From Holtermannia corniformis (taxonomy: Eukaryota > Basidiomycota > Tremellomycetes > Holtermanniales): 64,000 nucleotides of DNA. Shown here piece after piece: positions 57,829 through 64,000 of this stretch. The stretch lies in NCBI GenBank assembly GCA_001599935.1, contig BCIJ01000045.1:25236-89235 (forward strand), given 5' to 3'. The translations under genes and the position numbers were made by a program. How positions within the stretch are numbered: position 1 is the first letter of the stretch; each line of letters begins with the position of its first letter. Below the pieces are notes generated by a model. The model was not told the DNA's origin. It saw only the letters and a list, made by a program, of their open reading frames with translations, and ran no database searches.

Positions 57829-58264
57829 GGCTGGTAAGGCGAGGTAGCACCCGTTCTAAACGCCAACACCAACGTGAGAGGACGAATGGGAAATCGGACG
57901 GATCGCGAATAATCAGTGTTCAATGAGCGCCCATTGAATGGACGAGGTCGTCGTTGGTTGCAGAAAACTGTATGCGCCGCACAGGTGTGCCCTCCTTTGC
58001 CGTGACTGACGCAAGGAGATTGGCACGGTCTGGCGGTCTGTGCTCGCATCATTCTCGACACCATCAGCTGTGTGAGCCAATGGCTGCGCATGCAGATGCC
58101 CGCAGCCTTTCTCGAGCAACAGTGTCTGTTGCTGGGCCGACAGGAGCGACGTACTGAGAGGCGAGCCGCCGCTAACGAGCTAGAGGGATTTCGAGTTCTT
58201 CAACGCCGTACGCTAGCCAAGGGCGAAGAGCCGCAAGCAAAAGTGACCGGCAGTCCCCACGCTC

Positions 58265-59220
58265 TTGTACCTAGACCTTGAACCACTGGCGCGCAATCGT
58301 CTACGCAAAGTGGCCAGTTGGCACCCGAACGCCGAGCTGGAGCCGGCGACGTGCGTTGCTCGACCAAGCCGCAAGCTGTGCCGAACAGATCCTCAGCGTC
58401 GCCATGCAGCGTGCCGAGGACATGGCTGGCACATACCTGCAGAGCTGCAGACGCTCCAAGACCTCGCCGACTTGTATACATCCATCCAGTGATTCTACCT
58501 AGACCGCGTGGCTGTTCAGCGAGAGCGTCAAGAGCGATGCCATTGATCGATCTGCTCAAAGCCGAGCTGGTGGTCAATGACAGACACTGCGGGACTCTTG
58601 TCGCCTGCAGACGGCCAGAAGACATCTCACTCGCGCCCAGGCGTCGCCGTCGGCCACGGCGACGTTGATTTTGGCAACCTGGCTCGCCGCAGAGACCTCG
58701 GCGGACAGCGATACGTCTCGGATGATTGCCAACATGGGCTATGTCGATTACGAAGTAGCGGGCGTTCACTCACCTTGGTTCGACATGGCCGAGCCCATGT
58801 AGACACCTTTGCCCCTTACTTTTACGCCGACTACCTCGGGTGGATCTCACGATATCGGTCGAGTACGATGGTGCGGTTCGTCTTGAACTTGGGCCGATGA
58901 GATCCTCGAGGGGGAGGGCGACGTGGTCGGGCGATGCTTGATGGAGATCATGGAGCGGTGTGTGATGGACCCAACGTTGAAAGGGGTGGACCTACTCGGT
59001 GCGTGAGCTCGTTCCCTGGGCGTGCTGACACCGTCACAGCCAGCAGACAAACCTTGTCCTCGGCTCTGTTGTGCTGTTCTCGCACCCACCTGGGTATATC
59101 AGCCGAACTGTTCTGGACAAACCTCGCCATTGCCGTGTTGCTCGACCAGGCTCTGCTTGAGGGTGGCTCGACATCTGAGCTGTTTGGTAATAACGATAGT
59201 ATGCATCGCTCGAGGTGAGT
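58265..59220 (+). pseudogene. degenerate regulator-like coding relic(s)
   Basis: No long frame, but pieces in different frames look protein-coding: NHWRAIVYAKWPVG, ELEPATCV, LLDQAASCAEQILSVAMQRA and LQTLQDLADLY resemble the middle-homology region of fungal Zn-cluster transcription factors (W..iVyakfP ... C..aA..I). Further on, VDLTISVEYDGAVRLELGP needs a one-base shift to continue as DEILEGEGDVVGRCLMEIME, RCVMDPTLKGVDLLG. ISAELFWTNLAIAVLLDQAL comes after a possible intron. Frameshifts separate the blocks, and I cannot say whether one gene or two lie here. The Zn-cluster call is tentative. Confidence 0.35.
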
Positions 59221-59511
59221 GCGGGTCACTTGTTAGTATCGGGAGTTGCTGCTGAGATTAACCAACGAAGACGAGGCCACGGTCGGACGCTCACAAGCCC
59301 GCCTCGGCCAGCGTCATCGACTTTAACATCCTCTCACGTCATGGCCATCCATCCACGTATGCACCCACCCAGCTCTCTTACGCCAAGCTCACGATGCAAG
59401 AGCACGACAGCCATCTCCGAGATCAAATCGGTCAAGGCGAGCGGTCGCGTCAGCTTGACGGCTATTCCGGGACGCAACCCATTCAAGCATGCGGCCGCCG
59501 TTCATCTCAAG

Positions 59512-60656
59512 ATGCCTCCCAAACACGTCCTAATCGTCGGCGGTAGGCTCGGTGGCCCCTGCCTGGCCCTTGCCCTTTCTCGCCGTCAGATCCGTTCTAC
59601 CATACTCGAGATCCGACACGCAGCGAAGCCGGCGGATCCATCAGCCTCGGCGCCGACGCTCTCAAGTGCTCGATCGGCATGCTGGCGTGTATGATCAGAT
59701 CAAGGCTACACGTACGACCACTTTGATGCCTACTATGACAATGGCGAAAAGATAGGTGTGATCAGCGTGGGCAAGGACGGCTACCCGTGCGGATCATGCG
59801 GCACACGCTCAACGAGATCTTGCTACGGTCGAGCGAGGCCTCGGGCTTGGTCGATATATGCTGGGGCGTCAAGCTGGAGAGCATTGTAGAGGGCGACGGC
59901 GTCACAGCTCGGCTCGAGGGCGGCGAGGAGATCAAAGGTGAGTGAAAGACGCCCGACGTTCGTGCAGGCGATGTACTCGTCGGCGCCGACGGCATCCACT
60001 CGCAGGTCCGCCGTCATGTCCTCCTACACCAATCTACAGCAATATCGCCATCGTCAACGGGTTCGTACCCGCCGCCGCCATCACCCCGCCCGGGTTCGCC
60101 TTTCCCTCGTTTGTATTCACCCCCACTGGCATGTTTAAGACCATCCCGATCGATCCGGAGGGCAAGACGCTGGCGTGGGGCATCAACATGGCGTCGAAGG
60201 AGCGCACACGAGCGGAATGGAGTGAGTTTGAGAGCTCGGGCGAGGCGATCAAGCAGGCCAAAAGCGAGTTTGCCGACATGACCACCCAGCCGTGCGATGG
60301 CTCCTGGATGGGGCAGACGAAGCGAGTGCGCGGGTCTGGGCGGCGTACAGCATTGGCTGGACAGCTGGCACACGGAAGGGGTGTGTCTCGTTGGCGACGC
60401 GGCGCACGCCCTCCCGCCAAGGGTCAAGACAGTTGCAACTCGCGACAATGCACTCGACCACTTTGAACCTTTGCGCCGGCCGCGGGTCGATGCACTTGAA
60501 GCGTCCAAGACGGTCGAGGCGGTCACAACATCGTCTGGCCCTTGGGTGTGGTGGGGAAAGAAGTGGGCGTTTCGTGCGTTTTTCTGGTGGAAGGGCGGAG
60601 CGCTGCATCACGACGATGCCTGGTATGATGTCGATGAAGCGTTGATGCATGACTAG
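59512..60656 (+). pseudogene. FAD-dependent monooxygenase pseudogene with several frameshifts
   Basis: Remains of a salicylate-hydroxylase-like flavoprotein. Starting at ATG 59512: KHVLIVGGRLGGPCLALALS (FAD site), then in other frames GGSISLGADALK, LDRHAGVYDQIKA, YTYDHFDAYYDNGEKIGVIS and VRIMRHTLNEILLRSSEA. GDVLVGADGIHSQVRRHV (DG motif), NIAIVNGFVPAAA, FVFTPTGMFKTIPIDPEG and WHTEGVCLVGDAAHALPP (GD motif) follow. At least four changes of frame are needed, and one apparent intron (59938-59968) is only 31 nt. After the GD motif the usual GQG...N..LED region is scrambled, and the last frame runs to stop at 60656 (WYDVDEALMHD). So all parts are present in order but the gene cannot make the enzyme. 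Confidence 0.75.
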
Positions 60657-60950
60657 TCCAGTGTCAGGGTCTCGGCGTGTGGTCGCTTACACTGTACAGC
60701 AAAGAAGCAAGGGCGGCCGCTCGTAGTGCCGAAAAGGCGACAGGTGCTTCTGCTACGGCTGGCTCGAGCCAGGCAGTAACGTAGGTCCAAGCTTGAGCAT
60801 TATCGACGCTGACGGATCAGCACTCCTGCTCGTGCGACCCGCACTCAAATTGCCAAAGAGGCGGCTGATATACAAGCTGCTCTAACGGCAAGCGTCCAGG
60901 CTCCCCCGCCCCTCGACGACCGCAACTTTCCTCGTCTGTCCAGTGGCTCC

Positions 60951-61349
60951 ATGTCGCCCTCGGCCTCGCCAACCCCTGTCCAAAAGCAACCCGGGTTCAG
61001 GAACATCAGCAAGCGGTTGCGCAACGACGTCACGGACTCTGAGGACGGCGTCGAGGCTCCACCAAAGAAGCGCACGAAGGACACGGGCAAGAAGGGCAAG
61101 TCTGTCCCTGCGCGCGGGCAATCAAAGCCGGCGGTCCGTACGTACGGAACCAGTGCGTCCAAACGTTCGAAGCACACCAAGCCGGTCCAGGGCAAGCCGA
61201 ACCCCGCTCCTGAGTCTGACGCCGAAGACGATGCCCGCATGACGCCCATCCTAACCATTGTGGATTCTCATTCACGACGTAAAAGCACCCCAAAGAGGCA
61301 GGTGAAAACACGTGGTGCCGTCCCCGACCCTCGTAACCTGCCTAGTTGA
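60951..61349 (+). CDS. hypothetical basic protein, probable fragment
   Basis: ATG 60951 gives 132 residues: SPTPVQKQPGFRNISKRLRN, then a bipartite-NLS-like PPKKRTKDTGKKGK, KRSKHTKPVQGKP, an acidic patch and ...RGAVPDPRNLPS-stop. The frame is open upstream without ATG to about 60845 (TPARATRTQIAKEAADIQAA) and can be joined over a 40-nt intron to an earlier SKEARAARSAEKATGASATA piece (from about 60702), so the true 5' end is unknown. Lys/Arg/Pro-rich, no known domain. It follows directly on the monooxygenase relic, and its last 33 codons lie in a tandem duplication. It may be a gene fragment or part of a mobile element. Confidence 0.4.
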   Translation: MSPSASPTPVQKQPGFRNISKRLRNDVTDSEDGVEAPPKKRTKDTGKKGKSVPARGQSKPAVRTYGTSASKRSKHTKPVQGKPNPAPESDAEDDARMTPILTIVDSHSRRKSTPKRQVKTRGAVPDPRNLPS

Positions 61350-61551
61350 GTAATTCTGGGCCACGTGGTCGCGTCCCAGATTCCATTCCCCTCGTACGTC
61401 TCCCCGCCCCTAACCATTGTNGATTCTCATTCACGACGTAAAAGCACCCCAAAGAGGCAGGTGAAAACACGTGGTGCCGTCCCCGACCCTCGTAACCTTC
61501 CTAGTTGAGTAATTTCCAGCCACGTGGTCGCGTCGCAGATTCCATTCCCCT
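61250..61551 (+). repeat. tandem duplication, two 143-bp copies at 159-bp spacing, with N
   Basis: Copy 1 is 61250-61392 and copy 2 is 61409-61551. Each begins CCTAACCATTGT and ends ATTCCATTCCCCT. Copy 1 overlaps the last 33 codons of the preceding ORF plus its stop; copy 2 repeats the same codons. An undetermined base (N, 61421) lies in copy 2, the only one in the window. Confidence 0.95.
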
Positions 61552-61560
61552 AATAACTAT

Positions 61561-61800
61561 CGACTGGGGATCAATGCATTGATCCAGCCATAGTACACTG
61601 GGATCAATCCACTACACCGTATCAATGCAACCGGCTAGCAACACTCTAACACAGTGCTAGCACTGCACAACACGGTACTAACACTACACTAGCACCGCAC
61701 AACACCGTACACCAGCAGCATCACTTGTATCAATCACTCGTATCAATCACTCATTAGGATTGGATCATCCAACCATTAGCCAGATCAATCCGCCATTAGG
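61561..61800. repeat. ATCAAT-motif cluster with an 18-bp perfect palindrome
   Basis: GGATCAATGCATTGATCC (61568-61585) is a perfect palindrome. Half-site-like ATCAAT words recur at about 61603, 61621, 61730, 61743 and 61785, including GTATCAATCACTC twice in a row. Between them are short degenerate repeats of AGCAC..CACAACAC. Composition is AT-richer than the gene-rich part. Confidence 0.75.
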
Positions 61801-62062
61801 ATAACTGGTTGTAATCAGCCAACTCAGCCAGAAAACGCCGCAAAAAAAGCTGCAAAAAATCGCCGGTGTGCAGTGGGGACTAAGTCAGCATTCGGGCGAA
61901 AAGGCTGTTTTCCAGGCTCGCATCTCGAATTACAAGACTTGGATTCGAAGCAGCGACCTAACAGACATTAGAATCGTAATCTCCTCGAGTGTAGCTTTCG
62001 AATGGTATATAATAGTCATAGGATTAGTCGAGTTTGAGCTGACCCAAGCTCTCTCGCCATCC

Positions 62063-62082
62063 AAAACCGGGCGCCGGGTTTT
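62063..62082. repeat. short inverted repeat AAAACC...GGTTTT
   Basis: Arms AAAACC and GGTTTT enclose an 8-nt GC-only centre that itself contains GGCGCC. It lies in the AT-rich tail with no nearby gene. Confidence 0.6.
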
Positions 62083-62221
62083 GACCAAAATAAGGGACTT
62101 AGCCGTTTTTTCGCTAAAAATGAAAAATCATATGATAGTTCCAAAATGCGATTTCACGTGGGGAAACCACACGCGGCGTTGATTTGGGCAAGTTGTGACC
62201 GACCAACCCGTCTCGCTCTCC

Positions 62222-62660
62222 ATCACGGACGCTGGGAAATCAGCACAATGGATAAAGCAGTCATTAGACTGGAATGTCCACCTTTTGCCAGTCATATGGC
62301 GTCTCTCTCCCCATCACGGACACCGGGATTTGGCCCGAACCAGCGACCCAGCCACGATCTCGAACACGATCTCGACCTCAACCTCAACCTCGATCTCAAC
62401 TAGGACGACGACGACGACGACGACGCCAACCACAGCCACAGCCACAGTCGCGACCACAATCAGCCATGACGAGCCATCATCACAGGCCACTCGCTAGTCA
62501 GGATCAGCAGCCGGACGGGAATAGTCAACAGCAGTCCACACTCGATCAGTCTCTTTCTCTCGATCACGGACGCCGTCATTCTGGCTCAACACGACCGATC
62601 AAAGTCTAGAAACAGCACGGACAGTTCACGCATAGTCACTCTTCTCTCTCCATCACGGAC
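62222..62660 (+). repeat. spaced direct repeats of ATCACGGAC (about 90-bp period)
   Basis: Four copies, at 62222, 62313, 62563 and 62652, each preceded by a CT-rich TCTCTCTC-like tract and mostly followed by GCCG or close variants. Spacings are 91, 250 and 89 bp, consistent with a decayed array of about 90-bp units. Confidence 0.75.
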
Positions 62661-63510
62661 GCCGTCATTGGCTCGAATCCAACCATGGCAGCATTCCAGA
62701 CGTCCACGCCGCCCCGAGAGTGTCTGAACTTCACCGTCTCGACCCACGACTTGGTCACACCGTCCCTCGACACTCATTCTCACCGCAACACGCCGACACC
62801 CACCCGTCGCCCTCTGTCCACACACCCCCACCGTCTCTTCGCCGTCAGCCATTCACCTGCCTACAAATCACCCATACCCCTTCGAAATCGTGGATTTCAA
62901 GGCGGCCGTGAACGATAGCAGAGAGGCAGGCTTTCCATAGGCTACCTCGATGCACCGATTTCTGAACCCTTCTATACCGCGGTCCACCTGCTGTTAAAAT
63001 CTCCGCCAAGGTTGATAGGCGTCCAGGCGACGGGCATAGATCCACTTGTCGATCAAGGTTGCTCGGCACGCCAGTGAGACCCATCCACTACGAGGCTGTA
63101 GGACCTGACGGTCCGCACCGTCCATATATCAGCGAGCATACGCCGTGATCCATCGTGCTAACGAGGCATCAACCAAAATTCACTGCAGCCGAGTATAATA
63201 ACGATCTTGTTTCATAATATCAGCCACAGCCTGCTCAACCGAGAAGCCGTTTGATCAAGCTGTATATTCGAGACGTCCGCGCGAGCATTACATTCCCTAA
63301 TGCCGGGACGATTAATTCACCTCGCAATGTCGAATTCTCCGCAGCTGGGGTTGAAAGCAACACGAACACAAGCAATCTTGGTCACCGACTCGGTCGAATG
63401 ATTCGCTCGATTGCAGACAGTTCGGTTTGACCTCTGTTTGTCTTCGATTGGCTGGGCAACGACCGGCCGCATCTCAAAGCCGCAATCGGCTGATTTTGAT
63501 CACTGACCGC

Positions 63511-63643
63511 GTCCGTGATTGAAAGCTAAGCGTCAATCATTTCGGTCTTAACAAATCGGCGAATTCCCAGCATCCGTGATCGACAGCTACGAGACCTATT
63601 CTGCTATGCCTGAGCAATCTGACGATTTCCCGTCGTCCGTGAT
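63511..63643 (-). repeat. opposite-orientation copies of the same motif (about 62-bp period)
   Basis: GTCCGTGAT at 63511 and 63635 and ATCCGTGAT at 63572 are reverse complements of the upstream motif, 61-63 bp apart. The last two share the longer context CCGTGATCGA(C/T)AGCTACGAGACC, so they form true diverged tandem units. Confidence 0.75.
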
Positions 63644-63731
63644 CGATAGCTACGAGACCAGGTCACCGGGTCCCAACGATTCGCCAAATTCCCTGCGTTG
63701 TCGACAGTCGCAGCCTTACCTGTTCAAGTCC

Positions 63732-63882
63732 GTAGTGACGGCGTCACTAGCACCCAAAAGTAGTAATAGTCGCGGCGTCAGCCATGCGACGCGGTTCTGG
63801 CCATGCAAAAGTTACTGCAAGTGGAAAATAGTCACGGCGTCATGCCATGTGCTGGCCGACTGGTGGCATAGTCGCGCCGTCA
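63732..63882 (+). repeat. four copies of a TAGTC(A/G)CGGCGTCA-type motif
   Basis: Copies at 63732-63746, 63766-63780, 63828-63842 and 63868-63882 share ATAGTC(A/G)CGGCGTCA with one or two mismatches. Spacing is irregular (34, 62, 40 bp). Confidence 0.7.
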
Positions 63883-64000
63883 CAAACTAGCCGTGGCGGA
63901 GCTGCATCTGGTACGCTGCGCTTGAAATCCTGTTAAGTAAATCAGCCATTCTGAACAAGCTGGCGAAGAGATCTCGTTTGTAAGTGTCCTGGTTGTGGAG

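Larger units (their letters stand above)
61552..64000. other. gene-free repeat-bearing tail
   Basis: No frame here has a recognisable domain, a plausible ATG plus splice pattern, or family resemblance. The longest frame (near 61868-62182) starts without ATG. The sequence is a mosaic of AT-rich tracts and the short repeat families listed separately. No telomeric TTAGGG-type array, rRNA or tRNA was seen. Confidence 0.6.

Noticed and set aside
58265..60656. Two intact genes with many tiny introns instead of pseudogenes.
   Set aside because: Frame changes fall without GT-AG pairs of usable length (for example a 31-nt gap) and split family motifs, unlike the clean junctions elsewhere.
61868..62182. 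104-codon frame in the AT-rich tail.
   Set aside because: Begins without ATG and has no domain; more likely part of a repeat than a gene.
61350..64000. Telomere, centromere or retrotransposon (LTR, reverse transcriptase).
   Set aside because: No TTAGGG-like array, no long terminal repeats and no RT/integrase motifs; only short repeats.

Overview
This window is nuclear DNA of a fungus, almost certainly a basidiomycete. The evidence is dense protein-coding genes split by many very short GT-AG introns (mostly 40-60 nt, with CTGAC/CTAAC-like branch sites just before the acceptor), ATG starts, purely eukaryotic gene content, and fungal families such as ChAPs/exomer, DUF4211, MICOS Mic12-like and fungal alpha/beta-hydrolases. 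Nothing bacterial, viral or CRISPR-like was seen. I cannot name the species from sequence alone.

Bases 1-57,830 are a compact housekeeping region of about 27 intact genes on both strands, often separated by only tens of bases. In order: a 5'-truncated ChAPs (exomer) gene; an unknown Ser/Pro-rich protein; a Trf4/5-type non-canonical poly(A) polymerase; prenylcysteine oxidase; a BET double-bromodomain protein; the WD40 ribosome-assembly factor Mak11; an unknown protein; a secreted Gly/Asn/Gln-rich protein with eleven introns; a GPI-type fasciclin protein; a mitochondrial carrier with 6-nt and 7-nt microexons; proteasome chaperone PAC2; VMA21; a DUF4211 nuclear protein; proteasome chaperone PAC1; mitochondrial ribosomal uS19; and a MICOS Mic12-like protein. 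Next come a frameshifted kinase-like tandem pair, a Gfo/Idh/MocA oxidoreductase, an unknown nuclear-type protein, a duplicated-domain beta-hydroxyacid dehydrogenase, Ypt7/Rab7 with a 1.1-kb intron, Pch2/TRIP13, mitochondrial glutamyl-tRNA synthetase, Mtg1, Trm7, an alpha/beta-hydrolase membrane protein, Swi1 (ARID) and an intronless two-P-loop NTPase.

From about 57,830 to the end the character changes. There are frameshifted relics of a regulator-like gene and an FAD monooxygenase, then a short basic ORF whose 3' end is duplicated in tandem (one copy carries the only N in the window). The last 2.4 kb have no recognisable gene but hold several families of short repeats in both orientations. 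This looks like decaying, possibly subtelomeric or heterochromatic, DNA; no telomere repeat is present.

Functional themes: the two subunits of the PAC1-PAC2 proteasome-assembly heterodimer lie about 4 kb apart and both end in HbYX-type tails; several mitochondrial genes (uS19m, Mic12-like, EARS2, Mtg1) occur; and many neighbours are divergent pairs with 110-210 bp shared promoters or convergent pairs with 6-32 bp between stop codons. Gene models were assembled by hand, using family conservation to choose splice sites, so minor exon borders may be wrong.
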